64,000 bases of DNA. Source: Alentia gelatinosa (Eukaryota > Annelida > Polychaeta > Phyllodocida > Polynoidae). Location of the stretch: assembly GCA_950022655.1 (NCBI GenBank), contig OX465581.1, positions 106,437,125 to 106,501,124 on the forward strand, given 5' to 3'. The notes beneath the pieces are model-generated. The model saw only the letters and a list, made by a program, of their open reading frames with translations, made no database searches and was not told where the DNA came from. The position numbers and the translations under genes were made by a program. Below, in pieces: positions 19,174-30,649 of the stretch; positions within the stretch are counted from its first letter, which is position 1, and every line of letters begins with the position of its first letter.

Positions 19174-22100
19174 ATGGACTTCGACTTCGGTGTGAAAGCT
19201 TCAAATTTGAAAACCCACAGTGATGTCAGGTATGTACCTCACTTTTACTCACAGTTAATTTAAATCTGAATAACTGGTTGTCTGTTCTCGACGCGATTCG
19301 ATGAGAAAGAGATAACATAAGTTGTGACAATTTGCGTTGCTATGTATGATGCTTTCTCCCCGACAACGGCGGTGCCCACGAAGTTGTGCTGTTCGCCAAC
19401 ATGGGCTGCTAAAGTTAGTTTTTTCTTTAAGCTTGATCATATATCCAATAGAATTCTGAATCTATATCATTATTCATAATCCTCGGTATATTGGTGCACT
19501 TAGGTCCAGTGCCAATATAATAGCATATATATCATACTCTACAGTCATAGGGCGTGATCATATATCGTGTTACTGTTTTAACTATAAGTGTTTATATTTA
19601 TAACCTGAAAGTTAAATATGCATAAATTAGAATCTTGGATGGATAATAACTTCCACTGTCTCAAAGTAAGAGCTGCATGACAACATATTGTCCTAGTAGT
19701 ATTGCAAACATACAAATTAAATTAGTTTGATTTTGGTCTTGAAATCCGTCTACCGGTACCAGTACCATCCTTTTGAGGGGGCACAATGTACCAGTTTGAT
19801 TTTTAATAGCCAGTATACCCGACCCTGTCCCCAAACAGGAGATCAGGGGTGAATTCTTTACCTAGATTTTTAATGAATCTGAAATGTTTATTGGGGGTAA
19901 TAGAATGATAACCTAGGTCTCTACAATAGACTACATTGCTGAAATCAACTACCGGATGATAATACTTGCTGCTCTATAAGTATAAAGGGCTGGTTCCACC
20001 AACACAATGGATTTGCCATGATATATCTTACAGTGTCACAATATGTCATATCTCCTTTGTCGTGATACGTAGCGCATGATGATATGTGTACCTTTTCACA
20101 ATGTTGTGTGCATATTCTGGTGCTCCACCACTGCGACGCCTAAGACACAGCGCGGCAAATATGCACACGGTTATTCAAAACCTAGCAAGATTTAGCAAGA
20201 CAACCAAATTGTGACTAATCTCGTTATATCTTGTGTGTTGGTGGTGGAATCATTACTAAAGGCAGTCAGTTTGAGTTAGAACCAACTCTATTGGGATGAG
20301 AGAGGTTTTAATGTAAATGAAGCAACGTGATGGATGGGTCTGTTCTGGAAAGATCACTTGTTGGTGGTGAAGTAAATAAAACGAATATAATCTCCATGCA
20401 TTCAATATCAATTTAATAACAAAGCTCAATACTGATCTGTTTGATATTGATCGTAAAGTTACAACTTAAATATATTCATGGGCCTACATTTAGTTAGATA
20501 TATATAGGCTATTAATTGGCTACCAATAACAGCCGCTAGTGCCATGATTGTGTAAATAAAAGTTTGATATTTTTCCTACGTGACTTAGGAATAAACAAGC
20601 ATCTTCCAAGTCAAGGTAATTGGTTGAAAACTATAGCATCCACTGTTGTTGCAATACCATCTATTTTATATAGATGTATGTTGTTTTCATATTGATATCG
20701 GCTGTGTTAAGAGGTGTGCATCTTGCCTCGTCTTGTCAATTCAAATCGACATGGTGTTTGTATAAATTTGTCTATTCAATGTTGCATGCTCACAAAATAT
20801 GGCGATCTATTTTCAGTACGACCTTTACGTACGCCTGAATTACTCCCTTTCTTATCTTTTAATTGGATGCGCATGAACCTTTTTCAATGTTCTCTCCCAT
20901 CTATAAAAAGTCTGCTTTCATTTTTATATTCTTTTGTACCATGTCTATGATGTCCTGTGATAATTGTTTTCTTTCTAAATGGCCTGGGATTATGCTCAAT
21001 GTTTTGAGAGGAGGTTAAGTGAATGTTGGAGTGAGAAATAAGTTACTTGTTCAGGACATGTACAATACCCAGATTACTATCTTTGCTGAATATATGTCAA
21101 TAGATAATTCATTTATCCTAACATTTTAATATGTACATTAAATTTCGGATTCAAATATCATTAATCATGCTACAATAATGGAATAGAAATAGGACAATAT
21201 CCCCACAGTAAAATCATACATTGTATAATAATTACTGGTAGTAAAGTTACATTCCGGTGTGATGCGAGATTTGTTTCCCCTGCAAAATTCTGTATTTATT
21301 GCCCTTTAGTATCTGGTGCGCATTTGCGAACATGCGCAGTGTTGAAGTCCATGATAGGAGACTGCTCCATGCCCTAGTTTGTTCATGCGCACTTAGCAAA
21401 TTTAGCATAATCTCTGTCAGGAGTTTTGGTGCAATTTGCAGAAATTAAAAAGGCTAGAGTAAGTCCAATAGTCCATGCTAGCTGAATGGAAGAACATGCA
21501 AGATTGGGTGGGCGATAAATACGGAATTTCGCAGGGTAACCAAATATCGCAGGACACCAGTATATTATGAAGGTCTTTCTGTGAACTCATGTGTGGATAC
21601 CAATATTTTAAATTTTTGATAACGAATTCCTTTTAATGATAATTATTGTCCAATTTCCAGGGTACCAGAACCATCACGTCTCCACCCCATAATACCACAG
21701 TTGTATGTCCCTCAATGGAAAACCGATATGAAAAATCGCAAACTAATCATTGACGTAAGTAATCAATGTACTCTTACACGCACAGATTTGATATAATATA
21801 TATATATTTAATCGTCTCATTTCTCCTTCCTAGTCAAATGTCAATATTAGAAGACAGAATATTTCCCTTATAATTTATATAAAGGGTAGCAGAGGTACTG
21901 CTACAAGTTGTGTAGAGCGTGAGCTACTTTGTTATTTGAGAGACTTAATCGATGCTGTTATCTGAGGACTTAGAATATCATATAAACAGCAAGCTGGGTA
22001 GCAAGGGTTGAATAATTCGACAAAGTTTCAATTCCTTATTATATTCTGAAGGCCTGAATATTAAGGAAAAGGTGAATTTACTTTAAGACAAACTTGTGCT

Positions 22101-22319
22101 CCTTTTCAGAACGCTCAGGGTGGTGGTATTCCTCATTATGAGCACGACGAGAACCTGTTTTTGGAGAAGCGTGAACAGATGTCGTATAACGTTGAAAACC
22201 GAGGACGAACTGACGTCAAGTACGAACTGCCTTCCCGCGAGCGAATGTTGCGTCCCGAATTCAGCCATGCCAACTCCAAATACCAGAGTGGGCTTATGTT
22301 CCGCAAAGATTCTCCATAA
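19174..22319 (+). CDS. conserved-looking 119-aa protein of unknown function
   Basis: Three exons with good splice sites join in frame: 19174-19229 (donor GTATGT), 21661-21754 (acceptor TTTCCAG, donor GTAAGT) and 22110-22319 (acceptor TTTTCAG, stop TAA at 22317-22319). The protein begins MDFDFGVKASNLKTHSDV and ends with SGLMFRKDSP. It has no signal peptide or membrane segment and is hydrophilic, with short motifs such as QLYVPQWKTD and YELPSRERM. An AATAAA hexamer sits at 22733-22738. The codon composition and the joined frame support a real gene, but I do not recognise the family. Small tyrosine/proline-containing proteins like this include ciliary microtubule inner proteins; that is only a possibility. 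It is divergent from GPATCH2 and convergent with DNPH1. Confidence 0.75.
19807..19865 (-). repeat. 59-bp dispersed repeat, copy 1
   Basis: The reverse complement of this segment matches 28617-28674 with about one substitution and one single-base gap (shared words AAGAATTCACCCCTGATCTC and GGGTATACTGGCTA). The near-identity implies a recent duplication or an active family. Confidence 0.8.
19989..20252. repeat. possible small inverted-repeat element
   Basis: GGTTCCACCAACACA near the left end and the inverse of the right end (GATTCCACCACCAACACA) are similar, with a third GCTCCACCAC word near 20122. Too degraded to classify. Confidence 0.3.
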
Positions 22320-23154
22320 GATATATCGAATGGCTTTTTACTATGTTATAGGAATTACTAAAACTCACTTTCTATTAATCACCTTTTAACACAGTGCAAT
22401 CAAAAAGCAACCGATTATTCTCATATGGTCAGTATTTTGCTATGCGTCATAATTGGTCAAATTACTTAATCGAAAGTTCTGTACAAATAACTTTCTGATG
22501 CGGACTTAATGGTATGGACCTTATCTAATCATAACGATATTAGTCTCTCCAAACTTAAGTCTGCTGCAGTTATACAATATTAGTATAAAAACCTCCAATT
22601 ACAAGACGTCTGTGATATTTTATTTTAGATAAGCGACATAAAACATCACGGTGTTGGCTCAGTGTATATTTTATTGCGAGATCACTTATTGTATCTACAT
22701 CATTGTATTAATTTGTATACACCAATTTCTTGAATAAACATAATTCTTGTTCAGAGATACATGTAATTATTATGCTTTATAGAGATAATATGTACAGCAC
22801 ATAACCGGCCACCTATGCTTATGAAAATAGTTCAGGGGTGTGTTCTAACTGGATGTAAATGTATTAAAATAAATTTTTGGAATGAAATGCAGTGAAGATT
22901 GGCCTTCTCGGTCTGAAATATCAGAGTATATAAATTCTTATAAAAAAAGGTATAGATCCAATTAAAATTTCAAGATAAAGCATCTTTGTGACGAAATTAT
23001 AAGTAAATCACTCAAAAATGTTAAATATAAGGTCTTCAAAAGCACGTGTCTATCTGTAACATACCAACTTTGTCGTAGTGTAAAGACTACTCTATCTGTC
23101 GGGATTTAAGATTACTTGGCATGATAACAGGTTTTCGCAGAAAACGCTAAAGGA
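22320..23154. other. convergent 3' intergenic region
   Basis: About 830 bases between two stop codons facing each other. It holds the AATAAA for the plus gene at 22733-22738. The nearest minus-strand AATAAA (plus TTTATT at 22670-22675) lies beyond that, so the two transcripts may overlap at their 3' ends; this is inference. Confidence 0.4.
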
Positions 23155-26100
23155 TTATTCATCCTCTATTTCCTTTTTGTTGAACTTTGCGAAGAATTCT
23201 TTCAGAACGGTAATTGCTTCTTCCTCTTTGTAGTGACGCACGGTAAAGTCTGTCCCGTTCACAGCTCCCTCAATCATGGCAGAGAGACCTGTTGAGAACA
23301 GAATGTGAAAATACGTCACACTTTCGAAGGACATCGTAATACATGCTTGAAAAGCTCACCAATATAAACCTTTAAATACTTGGTATTTCTTGCGACAATA
23401 TAATCATCTTGAGATATCATTGGAAAATTTAAAGGTTAAATGAGACTTGCCTTGTTAAAGGGTGATATTTAAACAAAAGTTTATGTTTTGATTTATTTGG
23501 GGGTAGTTGAACGTCCAATATGTTCTATTAGACTTAGTTTGAGTTTGATGGTGATCGAATCTACGAGGTAGAATTTAGGTAGAAATCAAACCCCTACACT
23601 TTAACCGAGCTGAGTTTTTTCTCCAGTTCCCACACCACATAGACATATCACACCACATGAACATGTCTTGTCACTGGTTGGTCAGATAACAACAGATTTT
23701 AACACATTATCTGTGCTCCTCCGGAGAAAGATTTGCAGGCAGTTGGCTGTATAGTTGTCTTTCTCAATCTGAAGAACCGTATCCTGTGAGTTTTTATTTC
23801 AGACCCAAAACAACAGACTGCTTCGTGGTTTTACCGCAAGGTGCCACTTCTGGTACCTAGCGAGCGGTACACCTCAGTTGTTATCCAACCGACCTTCTAA
23901 CTTAAAACACTTATGACCTTGTGAAAAACTCAGTTTTCTCCTTAGGAATTTTGCCTCGTGATATAAATGCTTTAGTGATCAAAATAATGACATACAAAAT
24001 TACAAATTATTCAATATGAATAATTATTTACACACGTCTTATAACAAAAGACCTAGGCTGAAATCCAGTGGGTCTAGATTCATGTCTCCTCACTACCGTA
24101 ATGAAAACACAAAGAAACAAAAGTAATAATCACAGAAAAACATACGTTTGTCAGGTGACGGTCTATATAAGCAGTAGACTGGTTTCTTCATGGCTACCGC
24201 ACGTCCAATTTCATAGCCTACGCCAAGTGACGGTTGTGTGACTTCGGCAACTACCACTGAAATAAAGCATCAAAGGGATGGCCATTTTCCATATTTTCAT
24301 TTTATAAAATTCGTTTTCTTTGAGTAAAAATAAATATCATATTTTTTAAACCTTAATCAAGCCAATAATATCAAGAGACGTCACGAGTTTGAGTCTGAGT
24401 TTATTTATGCCACGCATTTTGTTGGCTCCGTGATTTCACAGGTCGAAGACGAGTGACATTACGGAGCCAACAAAATGTGTGGCATAAATAAGCTAAAACT
24501 CAAACGAGTGGCGTCTAGATTTTATCCTACCCCGTTTCCATATTTTTTCAGTATCAGAAAGTAGTGGCATAAATAACACTTTATGTCACACCCGTGAAAT
24601 AACCAAATCCCATGTTAAGCCTATGGCGTTTTTTTTTATTAGGGGGAGGATAAACAGTGGTTTGAACTTCCCCACAGATCCTAAGCCCCAGGCTATGGCA
24701 AACATCGATATATTTTCAGGTTTTCCTAGTCTCTCCAAGACAGCAAATCCACATATATCCACCTTTTTCTGACCCCACCTGATATCCCAAATCAATGGTT
24801 ATCAGCAATTACATATAAACTCCAGTCAAATGATCAATTATTAATTAAGGAATAGCTGTTAACATCTTTCAGAACAAGAAACGAACATAACCTCAAAAAA
24901 TACAGATCAATTGTATTAAGGATCGTAATATACCCGTTCTATATATCATGTCCTGCTAACCTTTGCCTTTAATGTTCATTTCTATTAAGGATGGCTTCGT
25001 AATATATCAAATGAAAAATTATATTTTACTGAATTTCATTTTATTTTTTCTTATGGTAACAAAATGACCTTACCATCGGCCTGCTCAAGCCACTCTATGT
25101 CTCTGTCATGTATGAACTTTTCGTCAGTTGATTCTGAAAGCAAGTAAAGGTTTCAGGAATTAGGAAAACAGTTTACAAAGGCAATATTCAATGATTTTTT
25201 GGACTGGCTAGAATATGAAAGTCGTTGACGATCGAAAAACTCAGTACAGCGAAGCCACACAATAATGCCAGTAATTTCTTGACCATCTCATTAGTACAAT
25301 ATATAGATCAGACTTATGTGTATGAAACGTGGCAGTAGCAGACACAACCTTCACCCACCGCTTTTTTCTAATCACGACGTTCTTCGAGCCTCAATTGAAC
25401 GAAAAAATTGCAAACACAATGTATAGATCAGATTTACCTATTGGACATGTATAGGGTCACGGTGAACTACTATCCATTGTTAGTGGCCGTAAACCACATC
25501 AATGGTTTAAAGCTCCTAAATGGCTTTTGTCGATTAGAAATTATCATCAATGACCATTGGTAAGAAATATAAAAATTGATGTCTTTGGGACGATCAGCCC
25601 AGGTTCACAACAGGTCAGTTCTCATTAGACTAAATCATGCTTTTTTGATAGTTTCAAGTAGGTGACGTTCATTTTACATCACGGTCACTTGAAGATAAGA
25701 TGCAAAGATTGCAGGACGTTAGGACCCACCACCTGAAATTCGGGACGTTAGGGCCTAGCTGAGACCGGTGGGAGAAAGCATCGGTCACCGCTCGCGGCGG
25801 TAAGACCGGTGGCGCCGGGAGGGAGAAATAGCATAAATGGACGTTAGGGCCCACCTATTTTTGCAGAATTATTTTATGTGTGTGAGCTTATTAGCGCTAA
25901 AAACAGAAATGACACGATTTCGCAAATATCATTAAATCCAAGTAATGATTTGACATTTATTCACGATAATTAGCATTATTTGCTTACCCATATGTCGATC
26001 TTCTGATCGGTAGGCCCTAACGTCCAGACTTTCGAGTGCTGGACACTAACGTCTACATACTGATGCGATTTGTACAAGCTGTTGATGTCACTTAATGGGC

Positions 26101-26355
26101 GATTGACTACATCGTGAAATAACTTCAATAAAAAGAAACGTAAGTTCAAATAGTACATTGGTTAAGTGGAAACTTCCCATCTGGTATGAAATCATAGAAG
26201 AACATGGATACCACATTACCTCCTTCCAGCATTTTGGCATTGCCAACATGCTCTGTCAAAACTGTTCCGTGGTTCTTAAGCTCATCTACAAGACGGGCAT
26301 AGAGATCGGCATCAGCCCGACCTGCACGGATGCTTCCTGCGAAGTAGATCTTCAT
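23155..26355 (-). CDS. DNPH1: 2'-deoxynucleoside 5'-phosphate N-hydrolase 1
   Basis: Four exons, all GT-AG and in phase: 26355-26220, 25133-25074, 24256-24146 and 23288-23155, giving 146 aa. The human enzyme is 174 aa, with a longer N-terminus. The enzyme cleaves the N-glycosidic bond of 2'-deoxynucleoside 5'-monophosphates (including 5-hydroxymethyl-dUMP), so it cleans the nucleotide pool. The sequence shows the nucleotide-binding start [11 protein letters not shown], then [22 protein letters not shown] and the hallmark [20 protein letters not shown]. Counting from the ATG, Tyr4, Asp57 and Glu81 line up with human catalytic Tyr24, Asp80 and Glu104, so it should be active. The C-terminus carries [11 protein letters not shown] and an acidic tail. 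The start ATG immediately precedes the first beta strand. Confidence 0.93.
24381..24653 (+). repeat. hairpin repeat family, copy B (diverged arms)
   Basis: Arms GGCTCCGT/ACGGAGCC and GCCACGCATTTTGTTG/CAACAAAATGTGTGGC flank the same core as copy A (TGATTTCACAGGTCGAAG). Then comes GATTTTATCCTACCCC and a tail with ATGTTAAGCCTATGG and AGGGGGAGGATAA. The tail and core match copies A and C, but the hairpin arms are different sequences that still pair. Confidence 0.7.
25705..26060. repeat. GGACGTTAGGGCC repeat cluster
   Basis: The 13-mer GGACGTTAGG(G/A)CC appears at about 25715, 25742 and 25839 in direct order and inverted at about 26012 (GGCCCTAACGTCC), with a decayed inverted copy at about 26043. 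The outer pair at 25838 and 26027 could be the termini of a small inverted-repeat element. Confidence 0.5.
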
Positions 26356-26489
26356 TTTCTATTCTCTAGGAAGAAATACAAAAAGATGTGGCAACATACA
26401 AATTTTACACATCAAACAAATATTAACAAGGATTAATAGTAGGTATGGCATTGCCATGATTTCGGTTTCAACAAATTGAAGTGCAACGG

Positions 26490-26985
26490 ATGCCGGCGAC
26501 AGTAGTGTATTTTTATATATTGCACCTCCCTCCCTCCATCTGAAAGCTCTAGACACCGGGTGCGGGCGCCGATATCAGGGGCCCGTTTCATATTCCAGGA
26601 TCGCACATGAAGACCCTTTTCTGCACCCTATACAAGGGTTATCATTTAATACAGTACGCTAAAACAGTATAAAACAGTATAAATAATCCATAAGATCGTC
26701 CATGCGTGTTGATTAAAATTGACCCACATCGTCCCTGGGTTTATATGGGTTACAGAAAATGGTCTACATGTATCTTAGATTAAGAAACGGGCCCCAGACG
26801 CGTTGGGTGGAATCAGGTCAAATAGGTCACCAGCGCACCGGTTGTGGTTCAATGAATACCTACTACTACCGGCTTTCACACGTCCATGCGGTCAGAGGGA
26901 GGGAGGGAGGGAGGTGGAAGCCTGTTGCAATCTATATAAATACACTGAACCGCAACAGGTGCCTATACAATATATAAAAATACAC
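26490..26985. repeat. nested inverted repeats around a GGGCCCGTTTC MITE
   Basis: The inner element at 26578-26797 starts GGGGCCCGTTTC and ends with the inverse GAAACGGGCCCC. Further in, the ends still pair imperfectly (CATGAAGACCC against ACATGTAGACC inverted). The outer flanks carry ACCTCCCTCCCTCC at 26525 and GGAGGGAGGGAGGGAGGT at 26896, plus AGTGTATTTTTATATATT inverted at 26973, so the MITE sits inside a larger inverted repeat. Confidence 0.6.
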
Positions 26986-27149
26986 TATAATAATTATTCA
27001 GAATACATTACTTTAATGTATTATAATGTAAGCCGCAAAAAGCGTTCCCCGTCTCCCCTAATATATTTCGGTCTTGACCTATAGGTCAAACCGAAATAAT
27101 AAATACATTAGTGCGTATGCTAACTTTCGAAGTATCATAACAATTGCTG

Positions 27150-28290
27150 ATTCCTCCATGAATCAGTATATTAAGGCTCGGAAAAATTACTGGCCAAGGC
27201 CTTGGCCACAGGCAGAAATTTGTCCAAGCCTTACCGAGTAACTTTGACTTTCTCTCTCCGGAAACTTGGTTTCCCTATTCCTATATACCTTCAAATGTGG
27301 TTTAATCACGATAATTAGCATTGTTTGCTTACCCACCATCAAACCCAAAGTCAGATCGAACCTTAATGAGTGCCAGGTACCAGTAACTTAATACTCTATG
27401 TTTTCTCCCCACTGCGCTTTTCATATGAATTTTGTAAGAGGCGACCTGATTGGTCTAAATGTCAACCTTGGGTAGTATACGGCATTCCTATATACCCATT
27501 TCCGAAACCTCTATAGTTACCGGTACATACTGCTGCTTGGGATGCAGTAATTATAAGTTATGTAGCGAGGCTGATGTTTTCGTCCCGGGCTGATCGTGTG
27601 ACATAAAGAGCAGCGGGACAAAAACTTAGCTATTGCAGTTACTCGATAAGGGTGGCCATTTTTCTGGGGCTATTGCAGAAAAAGAAATAATCATTTTATC
27701 AATATTTAAAGGTATATAGGAATAGAGGGAAACTATGTTCCGGTGAGCAGTAATTTTTCCAAGCCTTACCGAGTAACTTTGACTTTGCTTACCAGTACTT
27801 GATTTCCCTATTCCTATTTACCTTCAAATATCGATAAAAATGCTTAATTCTTTACCTGAACACTTCCGAAACAAATGGCCACCCTTATCGAGTAACCACA
27901 ACAGCTATTGTTTCGTCCTGCTGCTGTATTGTATCACATGATCAGAGCGGGACAAAAACGTCAGAGCGGGACGAAAACATGAAAGCGGGACGAAAACGTC
28001 AACCTCCAAACATAACTTATTTTTAATGCACCCCCCAGCAGCGGTATGTAACTCTAGTTAGTTCAATAATGGGTATATAGGAATAGGGAAACCAAGTACC
28101 GGTAATCAAAAGTCAAAGTTACTCGGTAAGGCTCGGAAAAATTACTGCCCACGGCCAAGGCTGTGGGCAGTAATTTTTCTGAGCCTTACCTCATAACTTT
28201 GAACTTTTGCTCACCGGAACATAGTTTCCATCTAGCTCTGCATAGTAGGCCTATACGGCAACCTTGGGTAGTATACATAAATTACTGGTA
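27150..28290. repeat. cluster of nested long palindromes
   Basis: The unit TAAGGCTCGGAAAAATTACTG with its inverse forms a palindrome centred near 27197 and another centred near 28157. A longer inverted repeat spans about 27575-27965, its arms sharing AAGGGTGGCCAT, TATTCCTAT and GCGGGACAAAAAC words, centred near 27760. A 20-bp tandem (AGCGGGACGAAAACGTC-like) runs 27948-28003, and AACCTTGGGTAGTATAC occurs at both 27466 and 28261. Confidence 0.75.
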
Positions 28291-28595
28291 CGGTACTCCA
28301 CTCCCAGAATGTGGTGTAAGCATAATGCACGGCCATAGGTATATTGGAATAAGGTCAATGGACCTCCTTCTCACACATTACATATTTATCTTTAATATTT
28401 ACCTTATTTAGGCTTAAATTGCATAGATTATTCAAATCCAATCCAATACGGTATGGCCTAATATAGCACTGTTGCAGTCGATTGCATGAACATTAAAAAT
28501 CCCTCGATCAGTCAATGTGCAAAAAAAAGACAGAAGTGAATAATTTTTTATTGAAGCACCGTAGGCCTACTCTCTCATTATCACAATGATTATGA

Positions 28596-28800
28596 CCCCC
28601 CCCCCCCCCCCCCCCCCTAGGTAAAGAATTCACCCCTGATCTCTGTTTGGGGACAGGGCCGGGTATACTGGCTACCCCCCCCCCCCCCTCCCCCCGCCAT
28701 CCTTTGGGTGGATCTGCCCTCCCTAAAGCGAGCCGCCGAGCCCCTTAGCGGATGACCGGGTTGCCAGCGTAGCCCCCCCCCCCCCCCCCCCACCACCACC
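28596..28800. repeat. three poly(C) runs bracketing a 58-bp dispersed repeat
   Basis: C runs at 28596-28617 (22 C), 28675-28695 (interrupted by one T) and 28773-28791 (19 C). Between the first two lies the inverted second copy (28617-28674) of the segment at 19807-19865. The following 250 bases are GC-rich and unlike the AT-rich surroundings. Confidence 0.85.
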
Positions 28801-29449
28801 TCCCACCCCGCTTACACACAGAGGCAAATGTGTGCCGGGGCGCTGGAAACCCGTGGCCAAAGCAACGGGCACTAAAAAGCAGTGATAACCACCACCACAT
28901 GCCCCGAAGCAACCATTCAACCACAAATCTACGACAGTAGTTTCTCCGTTTTCTCAGACGTACAGCTCATGATAATCTGATAAGAACAGTAAAAGGGCAG
29001 AGAATTTTAAGCCCTTTTTGGTCCCGCTCTAACCACCATGAATGATGCCCATGTTCTGAGACTTCCACTGTTCCAGTACCAGGTTGACAGTGATCACTGA
29101 ATTATAGGCCAGTTTCAAGACCATAACACGATTGTCAGAGCAACATTGATGATTCGTAAAGTTAACACTGGAAATCGATTACCATGTACTCAACAGGAAT
29201 CAGATAAATGTAAATCGTCAACACCTACCAGTAACCGTTCTTGAATTTTACCGCGTGTTGTACTGCACTGCACCGCTCAAACGGACTACCCAATTAAAAA
29301 CAATTCAAGCGGCGCAGGGTATAGCGGAAAATGGTAACGACCTCTGGTGTATTTACCAGTTACTATACTAACATTAGTTCGTATCATCAGAGGGCACTAC
29401 TGCAGTGACTGAGCTCTTCCTTCTTACAAGGGACCGTTCATTATTTACG

Positions 29450-29620
29450 GAGTGGGGGCAAATTATATGCCTGGGGGGGGGGGGGGGGGGGGGGATTTGT
29501 TCAGAGGTATTTGCCTGGGGGGCATTTTATTTAGAGGTATTTCATTTCACAGTATTTGCCTGGGGGTGGGGGGGGGGGGGGGGGCATTTTATTTCGCAGT
29601 ATTTGCCTGGGTGGGGCATT
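29450..29620. repeat. G-run minisatellite
   Basis: About three degenerate tandem units, each with CATTTTATTT, (A/C)AGTATTTGCCTGGGG and a variable G run. The longest runs are at 29473-29494 (22 G) and about 29565-29584. It would form G-quadruplexes and is prone to length change. Confidence 0.75.
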
Positions 29621-30351
29621 TCAATTACAATGATTTATGTTTTTTTTGTGATTCACCAACGTAAGAGGTTCTAGAACTATGTATTTTGGACAATCTATAC
29701 AATTTAGAGGCCAATAGTGTCTGATCTCTTCTAGCAGAATTAAGAAATTTACATATATAAACATGGTGATTGTGGCAGAGAAGATAATAAGTGAGGTACT
29801 GTAACACCTGGCAGTATAGTCTAGTATTCGCAATCTTTTAAAAACTTCAAATGTATGAAAAACAAGCCAGGACTATTTTCTGCACAAGAAAACTGCAATG
29901 ATTTTAGAGTTTGTAGGTTGAGCATGAATATGCTAAGACTATCAAAGGCAATACTGCTGTTAGGAGATTGCTCTATGACCCTATGTGGTGTTAGTATCTA
30001 TACTCAGTTCAATGGTCAATGTCAGGTGATCACTGTACAATGTAGCTTAGCACACACAAGTTGTCTTTTTGGTGCATCCACTGTCTCAATAGAACACCCC
30101 TTAAGATAGGTCTGAGAGCAGCAGGTACATAAGCTCCCGTGCCAGCATGTCCTCACAGGCTAAAGGTTCACTTCCTAGATGGTGGATATCTAATCCTATA
30201 ACTATGGTGCGCCAGTTTAATTGCAGTCATTGCTCTTAAACCGTCATTAGCAGTCCACATTTCTCAAGGGCCGGATAGCTGCATATTAGAGAATTTGATT
30301 ATAGATTTTTAAAATCTGCATGCCAGAATTCACCTGGCTTTATTTACTTAA

Positions 30352-30649
30352 CCTTTTAAGGGCGGATGATGACTTAAGGCATCATCCGACCAGGGGCGGA
30401 TGATGCCTTAAGGATGATGCCTTTAATTGATTTTCAAAAGAAAATTTTTAACAATTAACTTGGAATTTTCGGAGAATATATGTGTAACATCATGTTTTTG
30501 AATTCTAAATAATAGAAATAAAAATCATGTGATAAACTTTCGAAATTAGAGGTCAGAGGACAATGCCCCGGTCCCCTGGAACTGAAGATAGTCATTAGTA
30601 GCCGTCCCCAAGGGTGGGAGTTCAGCCATAGGCAGCCGTCCTTAAAGGG
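30352..30649. mobile_element. piggyBac-type MITE with TTAA target duplication
   Basis: TTAA at 30348-30351 and again at 30650-30653 flank a 298-bp element. Its left end, CCTTTTAAGGGCGG, matches the inverse of its right end, CCCTTTAAGGACGG. Exact TTAA duplication with C-starting ends is the piggyBac signature. It also carries an internal foldback of GGCGGATGATG/CATCATCC words at 30360-30422. No transposase is encoded. Confidence 0.75.

Larger units (their letters stand above)
19230..21660 (+). other. first intron of the 119-aa protein gene
   Basis: The intron runs from GTATGT at 19230 to CAG at 21660. It contains a 59-base segment (19807-19865) that recurs inverted at 28617-28674, and a weak inverted-repeat element at about 19989-20252. 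The rest is unremarkable AT-rich DNA. Confidence 0.65.
23289..26219 (-). other. DNPH1 introns
   Basis: Introns 23289-24145, 24257-25073 and 25134-26219. The middle one holds hairpin repeat copy B (24381-24653). The first-transcribed one (25134-26219) holds GGACGTTAGGGCC repeats (25705-26060) and the CACGATAATTAGCAT word shared with 27305. No other gene is seen. Confidence 0.65.

Noticed and set aside
28675..28925. Possible structural RNA gene in the GC-rich patch
   Set aside because: I could not fold a tRNA, 5S or snRNA signature; the GC content is explained by homopolymer runs and repeat DNA.
28617..28926. Glycine-rich frames over the poly(C) region
   Set aside because: Products of homopolymer translation without splice support.
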